This document shows, one piece after another, positions 17,323 to 25,972 of a stretch of DNA of 64,000 nt. The translations under genes and the position numbers were made by a program. Each line of letters starts with the position of its first letter. Position 1 is the first letter of the stretch. The notes beneath the pieces were generated by a model. That model was given only the letters and a program-made list of their open reading frames with translations, made no database searches and was not told the origin of the DNA. Source of the DNA: Paramylibacter ulvae (GTDB lineage Bacteria > Pseudomonadota > Alphaproteobacteria > Rhodobacterales > Rhodobacteraceae); the NCBI RefSeq assembly GCF_014652655.1, contig NZ_BMZF01000001.1, positions 62,001-126,000 of the forward strand, written 5' to 3'.

Positions 17323-17359
17323 TTATGCCTTCGGCGAGGATATTTTGAACATTTGGAGC
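17323..17359 (+). repeat. 37-bp dispersed intergenic repeat, copy 1
   Basis: Begins TTATGCCTTCGGCGAGG and ends ACATTTGGAGC. It lies 9 bases after the DUF1638 stop. A second copy at 34151-34187 differs at two adjacent positions only (GA versus AG). The GCC-TTC-GGC core can form a tiny hairpin followed by ATATTTT, so it may be a transcript-end element. Both copies begin within 10 bases of a stop codon. Confidence 0.7.
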
Positions 17360-17471
17360 AATGAACGTGGTGAATTTTTGCCAAGTTGATGTGTTCGCGC
17401 AACTGTGATTTTGACCATCGCGAACTGCGCGGTAGGTATTGCCGATGTTATTTAAATCGAAGGGACATCGC

Positions 17472-17924
17472 ATGAAGAACATATTTTTTACATCTGCAAT
17501 AGCTGCATTAGCATTCTCAGGAGCCGCAATGGCCGACACCATGATCACCAAAAATTCGCCTCATTCTGTAAGCGAAACAATTGATCGCATGGCCGCCGCA
17601 GTGGAGGGCGCAGGTGCCAAAGTATTTGCGCGTGTTGATCATGCTGCGGGTGCCAAAAGCGTTGATATGGACTTGCGCCCAACAGAGATGCTGTTGTTTG
17701 GCAATCCAAAGCTTGGCACGCCTGCGATGAATGCGAGCCAGACAATCGGGCTTGATTTGCCGCTGCGCGTATTGGCGTATCAAGTCGAAGATGGCAGCGT
17801 GAAAATCACCTATCGCGCACCAATGGATATGGCACAGGCACATGATGCCGATGCAGATTTAGAAGTGTTTAAAATGATGACAGGTGCTTTGGATAATCTG
17901 ACAAACAAAGCGATTGCAGAATAA
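17472..17924 (+). CDS. DUF302 domain periplasmic protein
   Basis: A 150-aa protein with a signal peptide (MKNIFFTSAIAALAFSGAAM, cut after Ala) and a DUF302 domain over the rest: SVSETIDRMAAAVEGAGAKV, RPTEMLLFGNPKLGTPAM and LPLRVLAYQVEDGSV are typical. DUF302 proteins bind no known ligand with certainty and are uncharacterised. The start follows AAGGGACATCGC. A strong terminator follows at 17945-17982. Confidence 0.88.
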   Translation: MKNIFFTSAIAALAFSGAAMADTMITKNSPHSVSETIDRMAAAVEGAGAKVFARVDHAAGAKSVDMDLRPTEMLLFGNPKLGTPAMNASQTIGLDLPLRVLAYQVEDGSVKITYRAPMDMAQAHDADADLEVFKMMTGALDNLTNKAIAE

Positions 17925-17944
17925 TTTAATCACGCCATGAATTG

Positions 17945-17982
17945 AAAAGAGCGTGCCAATGAATGGCACGCTCTTTTTTTTT
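17945..17982. terminator. Intrinsic terminator between DUF302 and dctD
   Basis: AAAAGAGCGTGCCA pairs perfectly with TGGCACGCTCTTTT around the loop ATGAA, followed by more T. With an A-run on the other side it can stop transcription in both directions, and its end touches the dctD stop codon. Confidence 0.92.
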
Positions 17983-19321
17983 ATCCGACGTAATTTGAAC
18001 GGGTTAACCCGTATTTCGCCATTTTTTCGTTCAATGTTCGCCGTGGCAGGGATAATTCCTCCATCACGGATTGAATAGACCCTTTGTGGCGGCGCATTGT
18101 GTTGTCGATCAACATGCGTTCGAACGCTTCGACATGTTCTTTCAATGGTTTGCCATCGGTCACAACATCGGGTACTTCTTCGCCGACATCGGCCATCAGG
18201 ATATTGGATATGGAATAGCTGCCGCGGCGGCTTTGTAATACGGTGCGTTCGGCCAGATTGATCAACTGGCGGATATTGCCAGGCCAGGGGGCTTGCAACA
18301 ATTTGGCCGCGTCTTCGGCGGAAATTTCGGGTTGTTCGCAACCGTATTCTTCGGAAAAGGTTTCGGCATATCGATTAAACAGGCTCAAAATATCTTCGCC
18401 GCGTTGACGCAAAGGGGGGGGAGTGATGTGCATCGCCGCAAGACGGTAATACAAATCTTGGCGCAAAGCGGATTCAAGGTTTTCGTCGTTATCGCTGGTG
18501 TCATTCGAAATTGCGATAATGCGCAGTGCCGATCCATCTTCGCCACGATCATGTTCGGTAATTTCCGACAACAATCGCGCCTGAATGGATGCGGGCAGGC
18601 TTTCGATATCTTCAAGGCACAACGTACCGCCAAGCGCGTTTTCGACCAGGGGGGTGGAATCATCCAGCGGGCCAAACAGGCGCGTTGTAAGATCATCTTC
18701 GGTATAGGCGGCGCAATTGACCGAAATGAATTTTTTACCTTGGCGTGGGCCACAGGCGTGCAGCGCGTGCGCGATCAGGCTTTTGCCCGTACCGGTTTCG
18801 CCCTTGATCAACAAATGTCCATCGGCCTGTGCCAGATCTAGAATGTCTTCGCGCAGGCGTTCCATCACGGGGCTGGTACCGATCAATTTGCGCAACAATA
18901 CGGTGCCATCGGACAATTCGCGGCGCAGCGTGCGGTTTTCCAACGTGAGGCGGCGCGTATGCACCGCGCGTTTGGTCAATTCCGCCATGCGTTCAGGATC
19001 AAACGGTTTTTCCAAGAAATCATAGGCACCAATGCGCATCGCTTCGACGGCCATCGCAACATCGCCGTGACCCGTGATCAAGATTACGGGCAGTTGGCTG
19101 TCGATGGATTGCAGTTTTTTCAAAAACGTAATGCCATCAATTTTGGGCATTTTGATATCGGAAATGATGATCCCAGAATAATCGCCATCAATCACCTTGA
19201 GCGCATCTTCGGCGCTGGCGAATGTTTTTGTGCGATACCCAGACAGGGTGAGCCATTGCGAAATGCTTTCGCGCATGTCTTGTTCATCATCAACAATAGT
19301 AATTGTAATTTGTTCTGGCAT
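17981..19321 (-). CDS. dctD: DctD-like response regulator lacking the GAFTGA loop
   Basis: A 446-aa NtrC-family regulator with a receiver domain (1-120, phosphoacceptor Asp55 in SDIKMPKIDG), an AAA+ domain (about 145-370) with Walker A GETGTGKS (174-181), and a Fis-type helix-turn-helix (about 395-440, HKGSIQSVMEELSLPRRTLN). Together with dctB it would control C4-dicarboxylate uptake. Unusually, the segment between RLFG (214-217) and GGTL (231-234) is only 13 residues and has no GAFTGA motif, the loop that contacts sigma-54. Walker B reads LCLEDIE rather than the usual hydrophobic-D-E. It follows dctB by 25 bases. No dctPQM transporter is in the window. Confidence 0.85.
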   Translation of the reverse strand: MPEQITITIVDDEQDMRESISQWLTLSGYRTKTFASAEDALKVIDGDYSGIIISDIKMPKIDGITFLKKLQSIDSQLPVILITGHGDVAMAVEAMRIGAYDFLEKPFDPERMAELTKRAVHTRRLTLENRTLRRELSDGTVLLRKLIGTSPVMERLREDILDLAQADGHLLIKGETGTGKSLIAHALHACGPRQGKKFISVNCAAYTEDDLTTRLFGPLDDSTPLVENALGGTLCLEDIESLPASIQARLLSEITEHDRGEDGSALRIIAISNDTSDNDENLESALRQDLYYRLAAMHITPPPLRQRGEDILSLFNRYAETFSEEYGCEQPEISAEDAAKLLQAPWPGNIRQLINLAERTVLQSRRGSYSISNILMADVGEEVPDVVTDGKPLKEHVEAFERMLIDNTMRRHKGSIQSVMEELSLPRRTLNEKMAKYGLTRSNYVG

Positions 19322-19346
19322 ATTTGCTCCGCCAATAATGTGGCTG

Positions 19347-21104
19347 TTATTCAGCCGCGAGTTTTTCCACATTTTCTACTTGTGGCAACTGGAATTCAAA
19401 CACCGCACCCTTGGGCGATACGTTTCTGGCAATTAACCGCCCACCCAAATCCTTGGCAATTCCCGATGAAATGGCAAGGCCAAGGCCAACACCGTCGCCT
19501 GGGTTTTTTGTGGTGAAAAATGGTTCAAATAAATTATTCAAATCGGCAATGCCCGGGCCGTTATCTTGAACGGATAGGGTGGCCATTTCGCCGCTGATCA
19601 GGCTGATCTGAATTTCCTGTTCTTCTTGGCCTTTCATGGCGTCCAGCGCGTTTCGCAACAGGTTCACGATCACCTGTTCCACGCGCACCTGATCACCCAT
19701 GATGATCACGGGCTCGTTTGGTAGTAACGTGTCCACCTGAACCTGACTTTGTCCCAATTGGGGAGACATCATCGACAGGCTGTCGTTCAACGCATCGCGC
19801 AGATCAATGGCGAGCAATTCATCACCACCCTTGCGGGCATAAGATTTAAGCTGTTTGGTGATCGCACCCATACGCCCGATCAAATCATCAATGCGTTGGA
19901 AACTGCTAGCGGCCTCATCTGGGCGATTGCGTTGTAACAACACCTTGGCGCCCGCAAGGTATGTGCGCATGGCGGCCAACGGTTGGTTCAATTCATGGCT
20001 GACAGCGGCGGACATTTCACCAAGTGCGGCCAATTTCGAGCTTTGGGCCAAGCTTTGTTCGGCCACTTCCAATTCACGTTCAGCGCGTTTACGTTGGGTG
20101 ATTTCGCTTGAAAGTTGATCATTCAATGCGCGCAATTCTTCGGATTCCGCCTTGAAAATAAAGGACTGGCGAATGGCGCGGCGTGACAGAGTATAAAACG
20201 CCAAGGATAGCAAGATCGCCAACCCCATGATTTCCAATGCAATCACGCCATTCACGCGTGCACGTACAGGTTCGGATGACGCAAGATAGGTTAATTTCCA
20301 GCCCTGAAACGGAATTTTTGTTTCCAATTGAAACAGGGGTTGCCCCGACAGATACGCATCCGCCACCGCATTTGACCATTCCCCAGTGGCACGAATGGCG
20401 CGTTCAACGGCGGTTAAAACTGGTTTTGCCTCTAAGGCTTGTTGCAAGGATTGATTTCGAAATTGGCGTTCGGTGGACAGGATTACGATGTCTTCCGAAT
20501 TGGTTACCATGATGGTGGATTCCGATCCCGACCATGTATTGAACAGATTGTCCAAATCAACCTCGACCACGATCACGCCAACCAATTCGCCCGCAGAAAT
20601 TAATTTGCGTGAATAGAAAAAGCCAAGCGGACCTTCGCCAACGCCGCGTGCGGTGAATACCGTTTCCGCAGAGCGAAGCGCCTTGGTCATAAATGGTTCA
20701 TCGCGCAACACCGTGCCAAGCTCGCGCCGATCACTGGCGGCCACGGTACGCCCCAATGAATCAAGCAAGAATATCGCTTTGGCCCCGATTTCCTGTCTGG
20801 TTTTGATCAGGCTTTGCGATGAACGTACGTAATCATCGTCATTTAATGCACGCAACAATGTGGTGTCTTGGGATAACAACAGGGGCACAACCGAGCTACG
20901 CTGTAATTCTGCAATCAACCGGCCAGAATACAGGGTGAGCTGTTTTTCAGCATCTGCACGGGTTTGCGCCGAATATTTTTCGGTGAAATACAGATTTGAT
21001 AACCAAATCACCAACCCCGTGGCAATCACAAACAAAAGCACCCCCATGCGCAATGCACTGGGCGTTAGGTTTCGTGAATTTTCAGTAGTGGCAGAGTCTG
21101 TCAT
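19347..21104 (-). CDS. dctB: DctB-like sensor histidine kinase
   Basis: A 585-aa membrane kinase with helix 1 (about 18-38), a periplasmic double-Cache-type sensor domain (about 42-280) containing GPLGFFYSRKL, helix 2 (about 288-308), a coiled coil (about 315-355), HisKA with AAVSHELNQPLAAMRTY and HATPase with LLRNALDAMKGQ and DNGPGIADL. This layout is that of DctB, which senses C4-dicarboxylates. It is the first gene of the dctBD pair. Its ATG is 63 bases from the purQ stop on the same strand, so read-through from the pur genes is possible. Confidence 0.9.
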   Translation of the reverse strand: MTDSATTENSRNLTPSALRMGVLLFVIATGLVIWLSNLYFTEKYSAQTRADAEKQLTLYSGRLIAELQRSSVVPLLLSQDTTLLRALNDDDYVRSSQSLIKTRQEIGAKAIFLLDSLGRTVAASDRRELGTVLRDEPFMTKALRSAETVFTARGVGEGPLGFFYSRKLISAGELVGVIVVEVDLDNLFNTWSGSESTIMVTNSEDIVILSTERQFRNQSLQQALEAKPVLTAVERAIRATGEWSNAVADAYLSGQPLFQLETKIPFQGWKLTYLASSEPVRARVNGVIALEIMGLAILLSLAFYTLSRRAIRQSFIFKAESEELRALNDQLSSEITQRKRAERELEVAEQSLAQSSKLAALGEMSAAVSHELNQPLAAMRTYLAGAKVLLQRNRPDEAASSFQRIDDLIGRMGAITKQLKSYARKGGDELLAIDLRDALNDSLSMMSPQLGQSQVQVDTLLPNEPVIIMGDQVRVEQVIVNLLRNALDAMKGQEEQEIQISLISGEMATLSVQDNGPGIADLNNLFEPFFTTKNPGDGVGLGLAISSGIAKDLGGRLIARNVSPKGAVFEFQLPQVENVEKLAAE

Positions 21105-21167
21105 TATCGTGACAGTCTATAATAACACTGGGGCAGGCGACAAGCGCTGCCCACAGTGTGAATTTTA

Positions 21168-21845
21168 TCAGGCGGAAACAAGCGCAGATGCGATGCTTTC
21201 AAACAGTTTTGAACCATCTGTGCCACCCAATTGGGGATCGTTCAGGCGTTCTGGATGGGGCATCATGCCCAACACACGGCGATTATCCGACAGAATTCCC
21301 GCAATATCATCCATCGAACCGTTTGGATTTTCCGCATAGCGAAACGCAATGCGATCATCGCCAACCAATTTTTTTAACGTTTCAGGATCGGCATTGTAAT
21401 TACCATCATGATGGGCCACTGGAACATTCACAACAGCGCCTTTTTTATAGGCTGATGTGAAAACGCTATCGGTTGTTTCAACACGAAGCCCTGCATCCTT
21501 GCAGATGAATTTCAGGTTTGCGTTGCGCATCAAGGCACCGGGCAATAGGCCAGATTCAGTTAGGACCTGAAAACCATTACACACACCCAAAACAAAACCG
21601 CCCTTGTTGGCGAAATCAACCACCGAACGCATGATTGGGCTGCGTGCGGCGATTGCACCACAGCGCAGGTAATCACCAAATGAAAACCCACCGGGAATTG
21701 CGATGATATCCAAACCATCGGGCAGGGTGCTTTCTTTGTGCCAAATCAACTGTGTTGGTTTGTTGTGGCCAGATACACGATCCATTGCCACCGCCATATC
21801 GCGATCACAGTTAGACCCGGGAAATTGAATGACGGCTGCGCGCAT
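21168..21845 (-). CDS. purQ: Phosphoribosylformylglycinamidine synthase, glutaminase subunit
   Basis: A 225-aa class I glutamine amidotransferase that supplies ammonia to PurL for FGAM synthesis. Visible are [13 protein letters not shown] at the start, the nucleophile Cys89 in LGVCNGFQ, and the His197/Glu199 pair in MMPHPE. It directly abuts purS (the start codon follows the purS stop without a gap). The large subunit purL is not in the window. Confidence 0.98.
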   Translation of the reverse strand: MRAAVIQFPGSNCDRDMAVAMDRVSGHNKPTQLIWHKESTLPDGLDIIAIPGGFSFGDYLRCGAIAARSPIMRSVVDFANKGGFVLGVCNGFQVLTESGLLPGALMRNANLKFICKDAGLRVETTDSVFTSAYKKGAVVNVPVAHHDGNYNADPETLKKLVGDDRIAFRYAENPNGSMDDIAGILSDNRRVLGMMPHPERLNDPQLGGTDGSKLFESIASALVSA

Positions 21846-22085
21846 TTATAAAATCTCCACCGTGTAATTTTCGATCACAGTGTTTGAAAGAAGTTTTTCA
21901 CACATATCTTTGACGGATGCTTCGGCCTTTGCCGCATCTGTTTCGGCCAGTTCCAATTCGATCACTTTGCCTTGGCGAACGCGTTCCACGCCTTCGAAAC
22001 CAAGTGCGCCCAGTGAATGACGAACGGCGGCACCTTGGGGATCTAAAACGCCAGCTTTCAGGGTTACATGTACACGTGCTTTCAT
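21846..22085 (-). CDS. purS: Phosphoribosylformylglycinamidine synthase, PurS subunit
   Basis: A 79-aa subunit that bridges PurQ and the small form of PurL. The sequence pattern (MKARVHVTLKAGVLDPQGAA, then SLGALGFEGVERVRQGK) is typical. Its presence shows that the organism uses the three-part PurSQL enzyme. It lies between purC (9 bases upstream) and purQ (adjacent). Confidence 0.97.
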   Translation of the reverse strand: MKARVHVTLKAGVLDPQGAAVRHSLGALGFEGVERVRQGKVIELELAETDAAKAEASVKDMCEKLLSNTVIENYTVEIL

Positions 22086-22094
22086 GGGATTATC

Positions 22095-22856
22095 TCACTT
22101 TACCAATTTGGGGCCGGTTTTGCTGCCACCTTTGGGCAGGATGTTCAGGCGGCGGGCGACTTCGGAATAGGCATCGGTCAGATTGCCCAGATCACGGCGG
22201 AATACGTCTTTGTCAAGCTTGCGCCCCGTTTCAATATCCCACAAACGACAGCTATCTGGGCTGATCTCATCGGCCAGCAGCAATGTCATATTGCCGTCTT
22301 CATCGAATTGACGGCCAAATTCGATTTTGAAATCAACCAGTTTGATACCGATGCCGTGCATCATGCCAGACAGATAGTCATTCACGCGAAATGCCATGTC
22401 GATCATCGCGTCCAATTCGTGGCGCGTGGCCCATTGCATGACTTCGATATGTTCTTCGGCAACCAATGGATCGCCAAGCGAGTCTTCTTTGAATGAAAAT
22501 TCAACCAAAGGGCGCGACAATTGATAGCCTTCTTCCAGACCCAAGCGTTTTGCCATGGAACCGGCGGCGACATTGCGAATGATGACCTCGAGCGGGACAA
22601 TTTCAACCTTGTGGCACAACTGTTCACGCGCATTCAGGCGGCGGATGAAATGGGTTGGCAAACCCAGCGCGTTAAGGCCCGTCATGATATGTTCACAAAA
22701 ACGGTTGTTCAAAACGCCCTTGCCATCGATCACGTCTTTTTTTTCGGCGTTGAACGCAGTGGCGTCATCTTTGAAGAATTGGATAATTGTCCCCGGCTCT
22801 GGGCCTTCGTATAAAATCTTGGCTTTGCCTTCGTAAATTTTAGCGCCGCGTGCCAT
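22095..22856 (-). CDS. purC: SAICAR synthetase
   Basis: A 253-aa enzyme that joins CAIR and aspartate. Visible are [13 protein letters not shown] at the start, [13 protein letters not shown], a central [11 protein letters not shown] and [12 protein letters not shown]. Two ATGs lie two codons apart; the second ([10 protein letters not shown]) is preferred because GGAG is 6 bases before it but directly abuts the first. It heads the purC-purS-purQ unit and has a good promoter at 22901-22929. Confidence 0.98.
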   Translation of the reverse strand: MARGAKIYEGKAKILYEGPEPGTIIQFFKDDATAFNAEKKDVIDGKGVLNNRFCEHIMTGLNALGLPTHFIRRLNAREQLCHKVEIVPLEVIIRNVAAGSMAKRLGLEEGYQLSRPLVEFSFKEDSLGDPLVAEEHIEVMQWATRHELDAMIDMAFRVNDYLSGMMHGIGIKLVDFKIEFGRQFDEDGNMTLLLADEISPDSCRLWDIETGRKLDKDVFRRDLGNLTDAYSEVARRLNILPKGGSKTGPKLVK

Positions 22857-22900
22857 TCGCATCTCCGTAGCGTAGCTGAGTCTTTCGACATTTACGCCAC

Positions 22901-22929
22901 TCTATAGGCAATGACGCCCATTTGAACAA
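22901..22929 (-). promoter_or_regulatory. Predicted sigma-70-type promoter of purCSQ
   Basis: Read on the minus strand: -35 TTGTTC, a 17-base spacer and -10 TATAGA, about 45 bases upstream of the purC ATG. It lies back to back with the promoter candidate of the zeta gene. Confidence 0.45.
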
Positions 22930-22947
22930 GAACAACACGCGCCCACC

Positions 22948-22976
22948 TTGAGACCTGCGCGGTTTCGTATCATATA
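22948..22976 (+). promoter_or_regulatory. Predicted sigma-70-type promoter of the zeta-subunit gene
   Basis: -35 TTGAGA, a 17-base spacer and -10 CATATA (in CATATATAG), leaving a leader of about 25-30 bases before the ATG at 23008. Confidence 0.4.
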
Positions 22977-23007
22977 TAGTGGGAAACTAACCTTACGGAG
23001 AAAACAA

Positions 23008-23322
23008 ATGTCCACTTTTGATGATCGCGAACGCGCATATGAAAACAAATTCGCGCATGACGAGGAAATGCGTTTCAAAGCATTTGCACGTCGCAACAAA
23101 CTGGTTGGCCTTTGGGCCGCAGAATTATTGGGAAAAACCCAAGGTGAAGCGGACGCTTACGCCAAAGAAGTGGTAAAGGCCGATTTCGAAGAAGCAGGCG
23201 ACGAAGACGTATATCGCAAATTGTCCGGTGATTTGGGTGACAAGGCATCAGAAGCAGACATTCGCGCGAAAATGGCCGAATTGTTGCTGGTTGCCAAAGA
23301 TCAGATGGTGAAAGAAGCCTGA
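23008..23322 (+). CDS. F1-ATPase inhibitor zeta subunit (DUF1476)
   Basis: A 104-aa helical protein that closely follows the alphaproteobacterial zeta subunit described in Paracoccus denitrificans: STFDDRERAYENKFAHDEEM, ARRNKLVGLWAAELLG, VVKADFEEAGDEDV and IRAKMAELL. Zeta inserts its N-terminus into F1 and blocks ATP hydrolysis. GGAG lies 7 bases before the ATG. No ATP synthase genes are in the window. A structured RNA candidate lies in its 3' region at 23337-23411. Confidence 0.92.
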   Translation: MSTFDDRERAYENKFAHDEEMRFKAFARRNKLVGLWAAELLGKTQGEADAYAKEVVKADFEEAGDEDVYRKLSGDLGDKASEADIRAKMAELLLVAKDQMVKEA

Positions 23323-23336
23323 ATATTAAGGTAAAG

Positions 23337-23411
23337 ATCGGCGCGAGCAGAAACACGCAAATGCTGCAGGACAAAATAATCCTTAAGGGCTAGGACCCCT
23401 ATCGCGCCGAT
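23337..23411 (+). ncRNA. Candidate cloverleaf-shaped structured RNA in the zeta 3' region
   Basis: A 75-nt element closed by a perfect 10-bp GC-rich helix, ATCGGCGCGA (23337-23346) with TCGCGCCGAT (23402-23411). Inside, three short hairpins follow almost without gaps: GCAG/CTGC (23347-23367), AGGA/TCCT (23368-23383) and AGGG/CCCT (23386-23400). The shape is tRNA-like, but there is no T-loop, no anticodon arm of normal size and no CCA. It starts 15 bases after the zeta stop codon and lies before the terminator at 23466-23495, so it would be part of the zeta mRNA or a 3'-derived small RNA. It cannot be matched to a known family by eye. The orientation is assumed from the neighbouring gene. Confidence 0.45.
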
Positions 23412-23465
23412 AATCTAAAAAAGCATACTAAAAAGGTGCCCCTTACATATGGTTCCTTTTCACAA

Positions 23466-23495
23466 AAAAAAGAGTGACAATAATCACTCTTTTTC
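23466..23495. terminator. Bidirectional intrinsic terminator between the zeta gene and purB
   Basis: AAAAAGAGTGA pairs with TCACTCTTTTT around CAATAA, with extra A residues on the left and T residues on the right, so it can act on both strands. A second AT-rich hairpin (GTTAAAA, TAG, TTTTAAC at 23513-23529) lies closer to the purB stop. Confidence 0.9.
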
Positions 23496-23555
23496 CCGTT
23501 TAGGTGGTATTAGTTAAAATAGTTTTAACCGACCTATCCTTTTAGACATATACCT

Positions 23556-24857
23556 TTAGCCAAACACGCGTTTGAAAATCGTATCAACGTGTTTTGTGTG
23601 GTACCCAAGGTCGAATTTATCCTCCAATTCAGAATCACTCAGGTACGCCGTAACCTCTGAGTCGCCTTTAAGTTCAGTGAGAAAATCTTTGCCTTCTTCC
23701 CAAACTTTCATCGCGTTTCGCTGTACCAATTTATAGCTGTCTTCGCGCGATGCACCTTTTTGGGTGAGGGCAAGCAAGACACGCTGTGAATGCACAAGGC
23801 CGCGAAATTTATTCATGTTCGCAATCATGTTGTCGGGATAGATGACCAATTTGTCGATCACCATGGTCAAACGCGCCAATGCGAAATCCAATGTGATGGT
23901 GGTATCTGGCCCGATGTTGCGTTCCACAGATGAATGCGAAATATCGCGTTCGTGCCACAACGCCACGTTTTCCATTGCAGGAACCACAGCCATGCGTACC
24001 AGACGCGCCAAGCCGGTCAGGTTCTCTGTCAAAACAGGGTTGCGTTTGTGCGGCATCGCGGATGACCCTTTTTGCCCCTTAGAGAAAAATTCCTCTGCTT
24101 CCAGCACTTCGGTGCGTTGCATGTGGCGAATTTCGGTGGCGATGTTTTCAATGCTGGAACCCACAACACCAAGGGCGGCGAAAAAGGCAGCGTGACGATC
24201 GCGTGGGATCACTTGGGTTGAAATTGGTTCTGCTTCCAGCCCCAATTGTGCACATACATGTTCTTCGACGGAAGGGTCGATATTGGCAAATGTACCAACC
24301 GCACCAGATACCGCACCTGTTGCGATTTCTTTGCGGGCCTTTTTCAAACGGTTCAGGTTGCGATCCATTTCCGCATAAAACCGCGCCAATGTCAGACCCA
24401 TTGTTGTGGGCTCGGCGTGGATACCGTGGGAACGACCAATACGAATGGTGTCTTTGTGTTCAATCGCGCGGCGTTTCAATGCGGCCAGCAATTGTTTTGT
24501 ATCCTCGATCAAAATATCGGCGGCACGTACCAATTGTACATTAAAACAGGTGTCCAATACATCGGATGATGTCATGCCTTGGTGAACGAAACGTGCCTCA
24601 TCTGGGCCGATGATTTCACCCAGATGTGTCAGAAACGCAATCACATCATGTTTTGTGACGGCTTCGATTTCATCAATGCGCGCGACGTCAAATTCAACAT
24701 CTTTAGCTTTCCAAACTGCCTTGGCGTTGGCCTCTGGGATCACGCCCAGTTTGGCCTGTGCATCACATGCGTGTGCTTCAATTTCAAACCAGATTTTGAA
24801 TTTGCTTTCTGGCGACCAGATTGAAACCATTTCGGGGCGGGAATAGCGGGGGATCAT
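23556..24857 (-). CDS. purB: Adenylosuccinate lyase
   Basis: A 433-aa enzyme that acts twice in purine synthesis (SAICAR to AICAR, and adenylosuccinate to AMP). Visible are MIPRYSRPEMVSIWSPESKF, THLGEIIG, the catalytic-His region HQGMTSSDV, RSHGIHAEPTT, and the mobile signature loop GSSAMPHKRNP containing the catalytic Ser. The start is placed at MIPRYSR; the upstream extension is not family-like. It is transcribed away from the small secreted protein gene at 24942. Confidence 0.98.
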   Translation of the reverse strand: MIPRYSRPEMVSIWSPESKFKIWFEIEAHACDAQAKLGVIPEANAKAVWKAKDVEFDVARIDEIEAVTKHDVIAFLTHLGEIIGPDEARFVHQGMTSSDVLDTCFNVQLVRAADILIEDTKQLLAALKRRAIEHKDTIRIGRSHGIHAEPTTMGLTLARFYAEMDRNLNRLKKARKEIATGAVSGAVGTFANIDPSVEEHVCAQLGLEAEPISTQVIPRDRHAAFFAALGVVGSSIENIATEIRHMQRTEVLEAEEFFSKGQKGSSAMPHKRNPVLTENLTGLARLVRMAVVPAMENVALWHERDISHSSVERNIGPDTTITLDFALARLTMVIDKLVIYPDNMIANMNKFRGLVHSQRVLLALTQKGASREDSYKLVQRNAMKVWEEGKDFLTELKGDSEVTAYLSDSELEDKFDLGYHTKHVDTIFKRVFG

Positions 24858-24941
24858 GGATGACGACCTTTTGTGTTGGAATGTTACGAGGCGTCTCTTA
24901 AACTGGTCTTGCAATCAAAACAAGGTAAGGGGTGTCGCATA

Positions 24942-25286
24942 ATGTTCAGGCTCGTTCTATTCCTCGCGTTTTTCGCCAATCCGGCGCTGGCCGAGGGCTG
25001 GCATTTGTTGGACGGTAAACAAATCAAATCCGCACTCACGTCGCGCACGATCAGCTATGGCACAGAGCAACAGGATTTTAAGGCAACAGGTAAAACACTG
25101 TATCAAACCAAAACCGATGGGCATTGGGGGCGTTGGCGGGTGCGTGCGAATAAATATTGTTCGCAATGGCCACCAGCAAAAGCATGGACATGTTATAAAA
25201 TTCACGCCAGCACCGATGGGCGTAAATTGCGGTTTGAGGATAAGGCGGGAAAAATTCTTGAGGGGCGATATATCGACCTGAATTAA
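24942..25286 (+). CDS. Small secreted protein of unknown function
   Basis: A 114-aa protein with a signal peptide (MFRLVLFLAFFANPALA, cut before Glu18). The mature 97 residues contain TGKTLYQTKTDGHWGRWRV, a two-cysteine block (YCSQWPPAKAWTCYKI) suggesting a disulfide, and an ending rich in beta strands. Similar short periplasmic proteins with a conserved YCSxWPP..W.CY pattern occur in Rhodobacteraceae, but I know no function. It is divergent from purB. Confidence 0.75.
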   Translation: MFRLVLFLAFFANPALAEGWHLLDGKQIKSALTSRTISYGTEQQDFKATGKTLYQTKTDGHWGRWRVRANKYCSQWPPAKAWTCYKIHASTDGRKLRFEDKAGKILEGRYIDLN

Positions 25287-25292
25287 GGGTGG

Positions 25293-25628
25293 CTATCGAC
25301 CTTGTGGTCCAGCATAGGCACGTTCAACCTTGGCCACGCGCAATGTATAATATTCATACCATTTTTCGCGCCCCATTTTTTGCGCATATAAATGATCGCT
25401 CACCGCTTTCCAGTTTTTAAGCGCGGCTTCATCCGTCCAATAGCTGACCGTAATGCCAAGCCCATCTGCGTCGCGTGTGGATTCAATGCCAAGATAACCA
25501 GGCTGGTTCGACGCCAGTTCACCCATTTTGTCCGCCATCGCGGCGTAGCCTTGGGTATCCTTACTTAATTGTGCAGTAAAAATTACGGCGTAATAGGGTG
25601 GTTCGGGTAGGGGTGCGAAGCGTGACAT
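25293..25628 (-). CDS. Antibiotic biosynthesis monooxygenase (ABM) domain protein
   Basis: A 111-aa single-domain protein with the ferredoxin-like ABM fold: YYAVIFTAQLSKDTQGY at the start, QPGYLGIESTRDADGLGITV, then SYWTDEAALKNWK and a C-terminal basic stretch. Family members act as small cofactor-free monooxygenases, haem-degrading enzymes or quinol-related proteins; most, like this one, have no known substrate. The start at MSRFAPLPEPP is preferred to an upstream in-frame ATG. It converges with the small secreted protein gene. Confidence 0.85.
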   Translation of the reverse strand: MSRFAPLPEPPYYAVIFTAQLSKDTQGYAAMADKMGELASNQPGYLGIESTRDADGLGITVSYWTDEAALKNWKAVSDHLYAQKMGREKWYEYYTLRVAKVERAYAGPQGR

Positions 25629-25972
25629 GACAAATCCTTTTGTTTGTGGCAGTAAGCCGTGAAATGCCATTGTTGTAAATTACCCAAATGTAATTTTCGG
25701 ATAATCCGAATGTCGTTTTTAGACCATTTCTCAAACTGCGTCGTATTTACCAAAAATGTCGCCTGTCGCTGAGTTTTTGTAATTTTATTATAAAATTGTT
25801 ACCTAATTTGAATTTTACCAAAAAGTAAAACTTTCAACAAAAGAAAAAGTGACCGCTTTGAACCTTGACCTTATGCGGGGGATGTCGCTTTATGCCCACA
25901 TTGCTTCGTAAAGCAGTGACGGCGAAGGAAAGAGTTGCGTAACGTGTACTGCACAAAGACAGGGAGAAAACA
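25629..25972. promoter_or_regulatory. Upstream region of the quaternary-amine importer with two inverted repeats
   Basis: A 344-base AT-rich gap between the ABM gene and the importer. At 25781-25797 the arms AATTTTAT and ATAAAATT flank a single T. At 25813-25830, TTTTAC and GTAAAA flank a 6-base centre. They are 15 bases apart and about 145-190 bases upstream of the binding-protein ATG, so they are candidate operators. GGGAG lies just before the ATG. Confidence 0.35.

Noticed and set aside
23337-23411. The cloverleaf element as an ordinary tRNA
   Set aside because: The closing stem is 10 bp, there is no TTC-type T loop, no 7-base anticodon loop on a 5-bp stem, and no CCA end.
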